From the NCBI GenBank assembly GCA_024743195.1, contig JANSXE010000010.1, positions 1-64,000 of the forward strand: a stretch of DNA of 64,000 bases, given 5' to 3'. Of the stretch, positions 36,767-45,296 are shown one piece after another; the first letter of the stretch is position 1, and every line of letters begins with the position of its first letter. The translations under genes were made by a program, and so were the position numbers. The stretch is from Alphaproteobacteria bacterium (lineage in GTDB: Bacteria; Pseudomonadota; Alphaproteobacteria; UBA8366; Aestuariispiraceae). Below the pieces are notes generated by a model that had not been told where the DNA came from, searched no databases, and worked only from the letters and a program-made list of their open reading frames with translations.

Positions 36767-36784
36767 ACCAAACAATCGTTTGGT
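36767..36784. promoter_or_regulatory. TetR operator c (P450 / KPR divergent promoter)
   Basis: ACCAAACAATCGTTTGGT is an 18-bp palindrome with two central mismatches, identical in its core to the operator at 29947. TATACT at 36791-36796 is a likely -10 for the rightward gene, so a bound repressor would cover its -35 region. The P450 start is 66 bp to the left. Confidence 0.8.
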
Positions 36785-36869
36785 TGGTTATATACTGAGG
36801 CCTCCCCCGCTGGCAAGACGGCGCGCGCCGCGTCGGCGCGGCCGGGGCTGAAGGAAACGGAGGGCGAGA

Positions 36870-37799
36870 ATGCGGATCGGGGTTGTGGGGATGGGCGCCA
36901 TCGGCGGATTTCTGGCGGCGAAGCTGGCCGCCCAGGGCGCGGAGGTGGCGGCGCTGGCCCGCGGCGCGACGCTGGAGGCGTTGCGCGCGGACGGGCTCAC
37001 GCTGATTTCCCGGACGGGCGACGTTTCGGTGCGGCTCGCCGCCGTCAGCGACGCCGCCGCCGACCTCGGCCCCGTCGATCTCTGGCTCTTCACGGTCAAG
37101 GGCCAGGACAGCGAGGCGGCGGCCGACGCGATCGCCCCGGCGGTCGGCCCCGCCACCCGGGTGCTCAGCTTCCAGAACGGGCTCTTCGGGCTGGAGGTTC
37201 TGACGCGGCGCTTCGGGGCGGAGCGCGTGCTGGGCGGGGTGACCTATGTGCCGGCGACGGTGGAGCGGCCGGGGCTGGTGCGCCACACCGGCCCCGTGAC
37301 GCGCTGCGTCTTCGGCCCGAGCGCCGGCGGCGGGTCCGATGAGGCGGCGAACCGCTTCGCCGCGCTGGCGCAGCAGGCGGGCCTGGACATCGCCCTGCTC
37401 GACGATCCGACGCCGGAGATCTGGGCCAAGTTCGTGATGCTGGCGCCCTTCCATTGCGTGGCGGCGACGACGCGGCTGGCGCTCGGCGCCTGGCGCGCCT
37501 GCCCGGAGACGCTGGCGCTCTTCCGCACGGGCATGGAGGAGGTCGCGGCCGTGGCCGCCGCCAAGGGCGTCGCCCTGCCGGACGGGCTGATCGCGCGCAA
37601 CATGGCCTTCACGCTGGAGACCGCGGACCCGGGCACCCGCGCCTCGATGCTCGACGATCTCGAGCGCGGCAAGCCTCTCGAGCTCGACAGCTCGATCGGC
37701 TGGCTCTTGCAGCAGGCGCGGGCGCTCGACGTCCCGGCGCCGATGCACGCGGCCTGCTACGCGCTCCTCAAGCCCTATGCCGAGGGGCCGCCGGGCTGA
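36870..37799 (+). CDS. 2-dehydropantoate 2-reductase family protein
   Basis: This 309-residue NADP-dependent protein has the N-terminal nucleotide motif GVVGMGAIGGFLAAKLA, the domain-linking LSFQNGLFGLEVL and a C-terminal SSIGWLLQQARALDVPAPMHAACYALLKP. These are ketopantoate reductase (KPR) features. Because it is divergent from the P450 and shares its TetR-type operator, it may be a paralogue that reduces or oxidises a pathway intermediate rather than the pantothenate enzyme. Confidence 0.85.
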   Translation: MRIGVVGMGAIGGFLAAKLAAQGAEVAALARGATLEALRADGLTLISRTGDVSVRLAAVSDAAADLGPVDLWLFTVKGQDSEAAADAIAPAVGPATRVLSFQNGLFGLEVLTRRFGAERVLGGVTYVPATVERPGLVRHTGPVTRCVFGPSAGGGSDEAANRFAALAQQAGLDIALLDDPTPEIWAKFVMLAPFHCVAATTRLALGAWRACPETLALFRTGMEEVAAVAAAKGVALPDGLIARNMAFTLETADPGTRASMLDDLERGKPLELDSSIGWLLQQARALDVPAPMHAACYALLKPYAEGPPG

Positions 37800-37809
37800 G
37801 GCGTCCGCG

Positions 37810-38700
37810 TCACGGAGCGGCGGCGAGCCGGGCCAGCAGCGCCGCCGAGGCGTCGTCTTCCGGATAGAACAGCTCGAGCTCGACCGCCTGCGCCGCGGCG
37901 TCCTCCGGCGCGCCGAAGCGCGCGGTCAGCGCGACGAGGGCGAGCGTCTCGCCGCCCTTGCGGTAGCGCTCGACGACGACGCTCGCCGTGCGGGCGGCCG
38001 GCGGCTCCGGCGCGTGCTCGAAGGCGCGGAAGGCGGGATGACGGCGCACCCGGCGCAACGCGTCGGCCGCGGGGCCGGCCTCGCCCAGAGCCGCTTCCCG
38101 CCGCGCCGCCGCCTTCAGGCGACGGATGGCGTGCGGCAGAACCTCGGCCGGATTGACCAGCAGGCGGGCGAGCCCGTCCGGATGCAGGCTCAGATCGTAG
38201 AGGGTGGGCGCGGCCCCGGCCCCCGCCACCGCCCCCGCCCCCGCCCCGGCCCCCGCCCCGACCCCGGCCCCGGCCCCGACCCCGGGCGGCGCGACCGCCG
38301 TCCAGGGGTCGCGGCCGTCGAAGGCCCAGGCGAGCGCGGCCTCCGCGCCCGCATTCGCGGCCAGCACGGTTCCGCCTGCGTCGAGCGCCAGCGCCGGATA
38401 GGGCGCGTGGCGGGCGAGCGCGCGCGCCACCGCCGCCCGCGCCGGCGCGAAGGCCGGGTCGGCCCAGCCCACGGCGCCGCGCGGCGCGGCGAGGCCCGCG
38501 GCCTCGAACAGCGCCGCGCCGGCGGCGTGATCCGGCGCGAAGGCGCGGGCCAGCTTGTCCAAGGCCGCGCGGCCCGGCCGGGATCGCCCGCTCTCCAGAA
38601 AACTGACATGGCGTTGCGAGAGGTCCGCGCGCGCCCCCAGCGTCGCCTGCGACCAGCCCGCGCCGCGCCGCAGTCCGGCCAACAGCGATCCGAAGTCCAT
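37810..38700 (-). CDS. XRE-family regulator with MmyB-like ligand domain
   Basis: This 296-residue protein has an N-terminal helix-turn-helix (LRRGAGWSQATLGARADLSQRHVSFLESGRSRPG) and an MmyB-type sensor domain in which LYDLSLHPDGLARLLVNPAEVL and VVVERYRKGGETLALVALTARFG are typical. Residues about 160-180 are a GAGAGVGAGAGAGAGAVAGAGA linker written by a 6-bp repeat. Relatives regulate a divergent neighbour in response to small ligands or fatty acids; here that is the NTF2-like gene. Confidence 0.87.
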   Translation of the reverse strand: MDFGSLLAGLRRGAGWSQATLGARADLSQRHVSFLESGRSRPGRAALDKLARAFAPDHAAGAALFEAAGLAAPRGAVGWADPAFAPARAAVARALARHAPYPALALDAGGTVLAANAGAEAALAWAFDGRDPWTAVAPPGVGAGAGVGAGAGAGAGAVAGAGAAPTLYDLSLHPDGLARLLVNPAEVLPHAIRRLKAAARREAALGEAGPAADALRRVRRHPAFRAFEHAPEPPAARTASVVVERYRKGGETLALVALTARFGAPEDAAAQAVELELFYPEDDASAALLARLAAAP

Positions 38701-39025
38701 GCGCGATCTCCCCTTATCTTCCTGCGCCGTCAGGGGGCGGGGTGGCGGCGCAGGGTGAGCGCCGTCCCGGACATCTCCCCTTTCGGCGTCCTCCCGGACG
38801 GCCATCGGGCCGATCCGGGATCCAGACGCCGTCGGCGCCGCGTGGCGCGCGCCGCTCTGGACCTCGGCGCGCCGCTGTCGCGCCGGCCGGGGCGACGCCG
38901 AGGGGGCCGACGGGAATGCGGAAAAGCGCCGCTTGCCGTCGCGATTAGAACCGAGAGGTAATTGTTATGATTATCTTACGACGTCAAGGTCGCTCCCACC
39001 ATCGGATCAAGAGGAGGACCCCGAC
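38701..39025. other. Divergent promoter region of the XRE and NTF2-like genes
   Basis: A 325-bp gap that holds one copy of the dispersed palindrome (38786-38830). Near 38960-38980 is the only AT-rich stretch, reading TAATTGTTATGATTATCTTA, a likely promoter or XRE binding site for the rightward gene. No gene is seen. Confidence 0.6.
38786..38830. repeat. Dispersed palindromic repeat, copy 2
   Basis: It reads GCGTCCTCCCGGACGGCC, ATCG, GGCCGATCCGGGATCCAG. It is the same element as at 2381 and 45297, with imperfect arms that pair around ATCG. Confidence 0.7.
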
Positions 39026-39475
39026 ATGCTCGACCCCTGGCGCGCCTGGATCGCCGCGTTCGACGCGGCCTGCGAGAGCGATTCCTGGGACGGCCTGGCC
39101 GACCATCTGGCCGAGGACGTCGTCTACGCCGTCACCGGCGTTCCCTTCGCCTGCGAGCTGCGCGGGCGCGACGCGGTGATCGCGGGCTTCGCCAAGTCGG
39201 TGCGCGGCTTCGACCGGCGCTTCGATCGGCGCGGCTGGACCGGCGTCGGGGTCCGGCATTGGGACCCCAACCTCGTGACCGCCCGGCCGCTCGGCGAGTA
39301 CGAGCGCGCGGGCCAGCCGGTCCTGCGCTTCGCGGCCTATGGGAGCTGGTGGTTCCGCGCCGACGGCCGCATCGCCCTGATGACCGACCTTTACGATTCG
39401 GGCGAAGCCGACATCCAGGCGGCGCTCGCCTGGCTGGGGGAGTACGGGGCCGACCTCGACCCGGGTTACGTCTGA
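39026..39475 (+). CDS. NTF2-like/SnoaL-like protein
   Basis: This 149-residue protein has the cone-shaped NTF2 fold pattern: MLDPWRAWIAAFDAACESDSWDGLADHLAEDVVY, then ELRGRDAVIAGFAKSV and FAAYGSWWFRADGRIALMTDLYD. The family includes polyketide cyclases, ketosteroid isomerases and many unknowns. The start at 39026 has GAGGAGGAC before it. It is divergent from the XRE regulator, which may control it. Confidence 0.8.
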   Translation: MLDPWRAWIAAFDAACESDSWDGLADHLAEDVVYAVTGVPFACELRGRDAVIAGFAKSVRGFDRRFDRRGWTGVGVRHWDPNLVTARPLGEYERAGQPVLRFAAYGSWWFRADGRIALMTDLYDSGEADIQAALAWLGEYGADLDPGYV

Positions 39476-39503
39476 GGGTGCGCGAGTGGCGGGCGCCGGC
39501 CCG

Positions 39504-40349
39504 TCAGCGCATCAGGTCGAGGACGGTCCTGGGCAGGGCGAAGCTGGCGGCGTGCAGGTCGGGCGTGTAGTAGCGGGTTTCGATCCCCGCCGCCGCGAAG
39601 CGTTCCGCGATCGTCTCCGCCGGCTGGCGGCGCAGGCCGGCGTCGTCGCTGGCCCAGCCGAAGGCCATGTCGCCGCCCTGATAGGTCGGCACGGCGGCCA
39701 GGTAGAAATGCACGTCCGCGAAGCTCTCGCCGAGGCGCCGGAAGCTGTTGGTGACCTCTTCCGGCTGCACGAAGGGCACGCCGTTCTGGGTCACGATCAC
39801 GCCGCCTTGCTTCAGGCGGCGCTTGCAGTCGGCGTAGAACTCGGCGGTGAACAGCACCTCGCCCGGGCCGATCGGATCGGTCGAATCGACGATGATCACG
39901 TCGAAACGCTTCGCCGTCTCCTTCATGAAGCGGCAGCCGTCGGCGATCACCAACTCGAGCCGCGGGTCGTCGAAGGCCCCGGCCGAGAGCGACGGCAGGT
40001 GCTCCCGGGAGAAGTCGATCACGTCCGGGTCGATCTCCACCATGGTCGGGCGGACGGCCTTGTGCTTGAGGACCTCGCGGGCCATGCCGCCGTCGCCGCC
40101 GCCGACGATCAGCACGTCCTCGGCCGCCCCGTGCGCCAGGATCGGCACATGGGTCATCATCTCGTGATAGACGAATTCGTCGCCTTCGGTGGTCTGCACG
40201 ACGCCGTCGAGGCAGAGCACCCGGCCGAAGCGCGGGTTCTCGAAGACGATCAGATCCTGGAGCCCGTCGGACGACTGGTACAGGACCCGATCGATCTTCA
40301 GGCCTTGGCGGATTTCGGGATGCAGTTCCTCGTCGTACCAGCCGGTCAC
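39504..40349 (-). CDS. speE: Spermidine synthase
   Basis: SpeE transfers the aminopropyl group of decarboxylated SAM to putrescine. The 281 residues include QSSDGLQDLIVFEN, EFVYHEMMTHVP, VLIVGGGDGGMAREVLKH for the nucleotide site, MVEIDPDVIDFSREHLP and IIVDSTDPIGPGEVLF with the catalytic aspartate. The start is GTG at 40349, overlapping the speD stop (GTGA). The pair therefore makes substrate and product in one transcript. Confidence 0.95.
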   Translation of the reverse strand: MTGWYDEELHPEIRQGLKIDRVLYQSSDGLQDLIVFENPRFGRVLCLDGVVQTTEGDEFVYHEMMTHVPILAHGAAEDVLIVGGGDGGMAREVLKHKAVRPTMVEIDPDVIDFSREHLPSLSAGAFDDPRLELVIADGCRFMKETAKRFDVIIVDSTDPIGPGEVLFTAEFYADCKRRLKQGGVIVTQNGVPFVQPEEVTNSFRRLGESFADVHFYLAAVPTYQGGDMAFGWASDDAGLRRQPAETIAERFAAAGIETRYYTPDLHAASFALPRTVLDLMR

Positions 40350-40849
40350 GACTCCGCCACCCGCCCGCGCTTCAGATCGTTGATCTCGACGCGGCCGGCC
40401 GCGAAGCCCTCGCGCAGCACCTCGATCGCCTCATGCGGCTTGGCGTCGCCGCACATGAAGATGTCGAGCGCGGCGTAGCCGGCCTCCGGCCAGGTGTGGA
40501 TCGAGATGTGGCTCTCCGCCAGCACGGCGACCCCGGAGACGCCCTCCGGCGAGAAGCGGTGCAGGTGGAAATGCAGGAGCGTGGCGCCGGCCACCTCGAT
40601 GCAGCGCTTGAGGACGCTTTCGATGCGCCCGATGTCGTCGATGCCGCTGGCGTCCCAGAGGTCGACGATCAGATGGGTCCCGGCGAAGGCCTCGCCGTCG
40701 CGCTTGATGAAGTGATCCAGCCTGTCCTGGCCGAAAAGGCCCTCGGGCAGGGGGAAGCTCTCGGTTACGCTCTCGTCCTTATGGGCTGCGCTTTGGACCC
40801 CGTCCGCTGCCGTCCCCAGATCGGAAAGAGCGATGTCGTCTCTCGGCAT
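40346..40849 (-). CDS. speD: S-adenosylmethionine decarboxylase proenzyme
   Basis: This pyruvoyl enzyme supplies decarboxylated SAM for spermidine. Self-cleavage is expected between E112 and S113 in VLAESHISIHTWPE, which makes the pyruvoyl group on the alpha chain. LHRFSPEGVSG and YAALDIFMCGD are also conserved. The ATG at 40849 has GGAGGATGCG directly upstream and is preferred over the ATG at 40879. The 167 residues include an N-terminal extension of about 40 residues beyond the short bacterial form. On the minus strand TTGCGC and a weak CATATC lie in the 126-bp upstream gap as a possible promoter. Confidence 0.94.
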   Translation of the reverse strand: MPRDDIALSDLGTAADGVQSAAHKDESVTESFPLPEGLFGQDRLDHFIKRDGEAFAGTHLIVDLWDASGIDDIGRIESVLKRCIEVAGATLLHFHLHRFSPEGVSGVAVLAESHISIHTWPEAGYAALDIFMCGDAKPHEAIEVLREGFAAGRVEINDLKRGRVAES

Positions 40850-40975
40850 CGCATCCTCCATCCAGTAGATGACACGCAAAATTACGTGAGCGCGCGATAT
40901 GCAATAGATCGCCTCCCGCGCGCAAGAGGAAAGATGGGAAAAAGCCGTGACGTTTCAGCGGCGCCAGACCTGCAT

Positions 40976-41425
40976 TCACCGCATGGCGGACCCGCAGACG
41001 ACGCGGATCATCCGCGCCGTTTCGGCCCACAGCGCGTAGCCGTCCAGATCGAACGGATCGGCCCAGATCGCGTCGAGCGCGTCGTCGCCGGGCTTGAGCG
41101 CGCCGCTCAGCCAGCGCGCCTCGAAATCGACCAGGGTGTAGTGGAAGGCCGGCGCGCCGTCCGGGTCGTCGGGGTGCGGCGTGATGGCGTCGATCACGTC
41201 GAGCAGGCGGACGATCTCGACCTCGACGCCGGCCTCCTCCAGCACCTCGCGCCGGGCCGTCTCGCGCACGGCCTCGCCCAACTCCTGCCGGCCGCCGGGC
41301 AGCGACCAGGCGCCCTGTTGGGGCGGCTTGCCGCGTTTGACCAGCAGCACGCGCGGGCCGGCGTCGGTGTCCTTCAGGACCACGACGCCGACGCCGATCT
41401 GCGGATGGGCGGGGCGGTCGGTCAT
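40976..41425 (-). CDS. Nudix hydrolase
   Basis: This 149-residue protein contains a complete Nudix box, GRQELGEAVRETARREVLEE followed by AGV, preceded by LVKRGKPPQQGAWSLPGG. It hydrolyses a nucleoside diphosphate linked to another group; NTP or ADP-ribose type substrates are possible. It starts 10 bp after the AhpD-like gene and is likely in the same transcript. Confidence 0.9.
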   Translation of the reverse strand: MTDRPAHPQIGVGVVVLKDTDAGPRVLLVKRGKPPQQGAWSLPGGRQELGEAVRETARREVLEEAGVEVEIVRLLDVIDAITPHPDDPDGAPAFHYTLVDFEARWLSGALKPGDDALDAIWADPFDLDGYALWAETARMIRVVCGSAMR

Positions 41426-41435
41426 GGCGCGCCTG

Positions 41436-41861
41436 TCAGCTCTCGCCGCGCGCGATGCGGGCGAGCGGCTCGTCGACCGGCACCTGATAGGCGTCGGCCA
41501 GCTTGTTGGTGCGGCTGAAGGCGCCGACCACGTCCAGAAGCTCCCCCAGCATCGTGTCGTCGAGGCCCAGCTTGCGCGCCGCCGCCGTGTGGCTGTTCAG
41601 GCAATAGTCGCAGCCATGCGCGGCGGAAACCGCGATCGCGATCATCTCCTTGGTGAGCGCGTCGAGTCGGCCCGGCGTCATGGTGCGCTTGATGTTGGCC
41701 CAAACGTCCTCCAGCAGCGGCGGATGCGAGCCGAGCGTCTTCCAGAAGTTGGGCACCGCCTTGATCCCCTTGGTCGCGAGGATGTCGTCATAGACGGCGC
41801 GCACCCGCGCGTCCGCCTCCTCATACTCCACCATCCGGGCGAGCGGTTGGGTCTGGGTCAT
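41436..41861 (-). CDS. Carboxymuconolactone decarboxylase/AhpD-like protein
   Basis: This 141-residue protein has the CMD domain with the redox motif HGCDYCLNSHTAA, in which Cys-x2-Cys and a nearby histidine form the AhpD-like active site. AVPNFWKTLGSHPPLLEDVW before it is typical of peroxidase-related members. It probably acts in alkylhydroperoxide or thiol redox chemistry. The ATG at 41861 is directly before conserved sequence. The Nudix gene follows. Confidence 0.85.
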   Translation of the reverse strand: MTQTQPLARMVEYEEADARVRAVYDDILATKGIKAVPNFWKTLGSHPPLLEDVWANIKRTMTPGRLDALTKEMIAIAVSAAHGCDYCLNSHTAAARKLGLDDTMLGELLDVVGAFSRTNKLADAYQVPVDEPLARIARGES

Positions 41862-41896
41862 CGCGGTCGGTCTCCTTACTCCGTCGAGCGCCGCCC

Positions 41897-42010
41897 TCCT
41901 GGGTCGAGACGCGGCCGGCCCGGCGGCGCCTCGGCATGAGGATGTCCCGCGCATCGCGCCGACGGCCTCATCCTGAGAAGGCCGCGTCGGCGCCTGTCTC
42001 GAAGGATCGC
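41897..42010. repeat. Two inverted copies of an alphaproteobacterial palindromic element
   Basis: At 41897-41945 (minus) and 41964-42010 (plus) are related elements with the form CCTCAT-x-C-x-GAG, a GC-rich core, then GTCTCGA-AGGA. They face away from each other between the AhpD-like gene and phaB. Elements of this form are spread between genes in many alphaproteobacteria. Confidence 0.55.
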
Positions 42011-42031
42011 GCAGCCGGCGCCGAAACGAAA

Positions 42032-42062
42032 CGGGACGCCGGGGGCGGCCCCCGGCGTCCCG
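42032..42062 (-). terminator. Rho-independent terminator of phaB
   Basis: CGGGACGCCGGGGG pairs perfectly with CCCCCGGCGTCCCG around a 3-base loop, 27 bp after the phaB stop on the minus strand. It is followed by TTTCGTTTC. The T-run is broken but the stem is very strong. Confidence 0.7.
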
Positions 42063-42089
42063 CCAATGGTAGCGGCTTGGCCCGCGCCC

Positions 42090-42812
42090 TCAATACATAT
42101 GCTGGCCGCCGTTGATCGAGAGGGTGGAGCCGGTGATGAAGCCGGCGTCGTCCGCCACCAGGAACAGCACCCCGCGGGCGATTTCCTCGGCCTCGCCGAG
42201 ACGGCCGACCGGGATGCGCGCCTTGATCTTTTCCAGCACGTCTTCGGGCACGGCGCGGACCATGTCGGTGTTGACGTAGCCGGGCGCGATGGCGTTGACG
42301 GTGATGCCGGCGCGGGCGCCTTCCTGCGCCAGCGCCTTGGTGAATCCGTGGATGCCGGACTTGGCGGCGGCGTAGTTCACCTGGCCGTACTGGCCCGCCT
42401 GGCCGTTGATCGAGCCGATATTGACGATGCGCCCGAACTTCCGCGCGCGCATCCCCTCGATGACGGCGCGGCTGCAGTTGAAGCAGGACCCCAGATTGGT
42501 GTCGATCACCGCCTGCCACTGCTCGGGCGACATCTTGTGCATGGTGCCGTCGCGGGTGATGCCCGCATTGTTCACCAGCACCTCGACCGGCCCGAGGTCG
42601 CTTTCGATCGCCTGCACGGCCCCGGAGACGGCGTCGTAGTCGGAGACGTCGAACTTGTAGACGGCGATGCCGGTCTGATCCTTGAAGGCGTTCGCGGCCT
42701 CGTCGTTGCCGCCGTAATTGGCCGCGACCGTATAGCCCGCGTCCTTCAGCCCGACGGCGATGGCGGCCCCGATGCCGCGCGTTCCGCCCGTGACCAGTGC
42801 AACTCTACCCAT
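42090..42812 (-). CDS. phaB: Acetoacetyl-CoA reductase
   Basis: This 240-residue NADPH-dependent SDR makes (R)-3-hydroxybutyryl-CoA for polyhydroxybutyrate. It shows ALVTGGTRGIGAAIA, VNNAGITRDGTMHKM, NIGSINGQAGQYGQVNYAAAKSG and IAPGYVNTDMV. The GSINGQAGQYGQVNYAA wording is the PhaB/PhbB hallmark that separates it from FabG. PhaA and PhaC are not in the window. A strong terminator follows. Confidence 0.92.
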   Translation of the reverse strand: MGRVALVTGGTRGIGAAIAVGLKDAGYTVAANYGGNDEAANAFKDQTGIAVYKFDVSDYDAVSGAVQAIESDLGPVEVLVNNAGITRDGTMHKMSPEQWQAVIDTNLGSCFNCSRAVIEGMRARKFGRIVNIGSINGQAGQYGQVNYAAAKSGIHGFTKALAQEGARAGITVNAIAPGYVNTDMVRAVPEDVLEKIKARIPVGRLGEAEEIARGVLFLVADDAGFITGSTLSINGGQHMY

Positions 42813-43067
42813 GGAGTCCTCCTCGATATGGTTCTTCTACCGCCGACCGAACGCCTGACGGAGAGCCAACCCGCGGGATGGCGCCGGTTTCTGACCCCCG
42901 CTGACGCCGCCCTCGCACGCGATGCAAGGGATGGGGGCGGGCGATGACCGGCTTGTTATCGGTGATTGAAACAAATTCGCCGCCCGGCCTCAACGAAACT
43001 CGCGCGGGCGGCGGCCCACCCTTGCGCGAAGGTTGCGCGAGCGACCGTGCGGGCCTAAGCAGGCGGC

Positions 43068-44435
43068 ATGTCCCGTTGGCTCCTCTCCCGCGTCGCGCGG
43101 CACACGCATGAGCTGTTTCGGCTGGCGAGCCCCGTCGCCTTCAGCCGCGCCGGCGTGCTCATGCTCACGACCGTCGACATCGCCATGCTGGGCCGCGTCT
43201 CGGCGGAGGCGGTGGGCTATTACACGCTCGGGACCTCGCCCTTCATCATCCTGCTCGTCATCGGCATCGGCCTGCAGCAGGGGGTGTTGGTGGCGACCAG
43301 CCACCATCGCGGCGCGGAGCGCTGGGGCGAGACCGGTCAGGTCTGGCGCCGCGGCCTGCCCTACGCCGTGCTCTGCGGGGTCGTCGGCGCGCTGCTCTGC
43401 ACGCAAGGGTCCGCCTATTTCGCGCTGACCGGCCAGTCGGACGATCTGATCGCGCCCAGCGCCGCCGTCACCTTCTGGCAGGGGGTCGGGCTGGTCCCGA
43501 TGATGCTCTACATCGCGACCGCCTTCTTCCTGGAGGGGATCGGCCGCCCCGGCCCGGTCTGGGCCGTCATCTGGGCCGCGAACCTGGTCAACCTGCCGCT
43601 CAATTGGTGGTTGATCTACGGCGGCTTCGGCGTCCCGCCGCTGGGGGCGGAGGGCGCGGCGATCGCCACCACCATCGCGCGTTTCGCCATGGCGGGGGCG
43701 CTGATGGTCTATGTCTGGCGTCTGGCCGACCATGCGGCGCTCGGCGTGCGGGCGCGCCCGCGGCCGGGCTGGCTGTCGGGCGGCCGCGCCGACCGGCGCT
43801 ACGGCTATGCGGCGGGGCTGTCGCTCGGCTTCGAGACCGGAGCCTTCGGGGTGATGGCGATCTTCGCCGGCTGGCTGGGCCCGCAGGCGCTCGCGGTCTA
43901 CGGCGTGGCCAACGCGCTGCTGGCGATGCTGTTCATGGTGGCGCTGGGGCTGGCGACCGCGACCGGGGTGCGGGTCGGCGTGGCGCACGGCCGCGGCGAC
44001 GGGCCGGACCGCGCGCTCGCCGGCTGGACCGGGTTCTTCTGGTGCCTGCTGATCATGGGCCTGTTCGGGGTGCTGCTGCATCTCGCGCCGAACGAGGTCG
44101 CGGGCCTCTACACCGACGAGCCGGTGCTGGCGATCGCCAGCGTCCCGGCCATCCTGATGGTCGGCTGGCTCCTGTTCGCGGACGGCGGGCAGGTGGTGAT
44201 GGCCAACGCCCTGCGCGCCGCGGCCGATCCCTGGGTCCCGACCGCGATGGCCTTCTTCAGCTATCTCGTGGTGATGATCCCGCTCGGCTGGTGGCTGGCG
44301 ATCCATCTGGGCCGCGGGGTGATCGGCCTCTATGAGGGCATCCTGATCGCCAGCGTGATCAATGTCGCGATTCTCAGTCTGCGTTGGGGCTGGCGCTGCC
44401 TGCAGGGCCTGCGCGAGGGCGCGCCGGCCGAATGA
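43068..44435 (+). CDS. MATE family efflux transporter
   Basis: This 455-residue protein has 12 hydrophobic helices in two homologous halves, with the early phrase LASPVAFSRAGVLMLTTVDIAMLGR and the loop VYGVANALLAMLFMVALGLATATGVRVG, as in NorM-like pumps. MATE proteins export cationic drugs or metabolites by Na+ or H+ exchange. It is divergent from phaB across 255 bp. Its substrate is unknown. Confidence 0.9.
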   Translation: MSRWLLSRVARHTHELFRLASPVAFSRAGVLMLTTVDIAMLGRVSAEAVGYYTLGTSPFIILLVIGIGLQQGVLVATSHHRGAERWGETGQVWRRGLPYAVLCGVVGALLCTQGSAYFALTGQSDDLIAPSAAVTFWQGVGLVPMMLYIATAFFLEGIGRPGPVWAVIWAANLVNLPLNWWLIYGGFGVPPLGAEGAAIATTIARFAMAGALMVYVWRLADHAALGVRARPRPGWLSGGRADRRYGYAAGLSLGFETGAFGVMAIFAGWLGPQALAVYGVANALLAMLFMVALGLATATGVRVGVAHGRGDGPDRALAGWTGFFWCLLIMGLFGVLLHLAPNEVAGLYTDEPVLAIASVPAILMVGWLLFADGGQVVMANALRAAADPWVPTAMAFFSYLVVMIPLGWWLAIHLGRGVIGLYEGILIASVINVAILSLRWGWRCLQGLREGAPAE

Positions 44436-44444
44436 GGTTGAGGA

Positions 44445-45242
44445 TCAATCGGCGCGCGGCTCGGCGATCGTCGGCGCGTCGCCGCACAGCGGGCAGTCCG
44501 GATCGCGGTTTGTCTTCACCGTGCGAAAGGTCTGGTCGAGCGCATCGAACAGCAACAGCCGCCCCGCCATGCCGGTCCCGAGGCCGAGCAGCTCCTTCAG
44601 CGCCTCAACCGCCTGCAGGGTCCCCATCACGCCGGCCACCGCGCCGAAGATGCCGACCGTGTCGCAGCGCGGCACCAGGCTCGGATCGGTCGGCTTCGGG
44701 AACAGGCAGCGATAGCAGGGGCCGCCGTCCGGCAGATAGGGCTTGAAGGTGGCGAGCTGGCCTTCGAAGCGCAGCAGCGCCGCGCTGACCAGCGGCCGCT
44801 TCGCCAGAAAGCAGGCGTCGTTCATCAGATAGCGGGCGGCGAAATTGTCCGACCCGTCGATCACCAGATCGTACTGCGAGACCAGCTCCAGCGCGTTCTC
44901 CGCCGTCACCCGGGCGCGATGCGGGACGACCTCGATCTCGGGATTGAGCTCCTCCAGCCGCTCGGCGGCGCTCGTCACCTTGGCCTCGCCGACGGTGTCG
45001 TCGCTGTGGATGATCTGGCGCTGCAGGTTGGTGAGATCGACCACGTCGTGATCGACCACGCCCAGCGTTCCGACCCCGGCCGCGGCGAGATAGAGCAGCG
45101 CCGGCGAGCCGAGCCCGCCCGCGCCGACGACCAGCACCCGGCTGTCGAGCAGCTTGAGCTGCCCTTCCTCGCCGACCTCGTCGAGGATGACGTGCCGGGC
45201 GTAGCGTTCGAGCTGTCGGTCGGTGAGGTCTCGGTCGGTCAT
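44445..45242 (-). CDS. moeB: Molybdopterin-synthase adenylyltransferase (MoeB/ThiF family)
   Basis: This 265-residue E1-like enzyme adenylates the C-terminus of a small sulfur carrier such as MoaD or ThiS. It has YARHVILDEVGEEGQ, the nucleotide loop GAGGLGSPALLYLA, DLTNLQRQIIH with the catalytic Arg, DGSDNFAARYL and a zinc site in CYRCLFP and CPLCG. No rhodanese domain is attached. MoeB and ThiF are hard to tell apart by sequence; a Moco role is the more likely. Confidence 0.88.
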   Translation of the reverse strand: MTDRDLTDRQLERYARHVILDEVGEEGQLKLLDSRVLVVGAGGLGSPALLYLAAAGVGTLGVVDHDVVDLTNLQRQIIHSDDTVGEAKVTSAAERLEELNPEIEVVPHRARVTAENALELVSQYDLVIDGSDNFAARYLMNDACFLAKRPLVSAALLRFEGQLATFKPYLPDGGPCYRCLFPKPTDPSLVPRCDTVGIFGAVAGVMGTLQAVEALKELLGLGTGMAGRLLLFDALDQTFRTVKTNRDPDCPLCGDAPTIAEPRAD

Positions 45243-45296
45243 GGTCGGCTTGGTCCCTGCCTGTCGCGCATCCCGGATGGCCTGCTTCGCGGCTGC

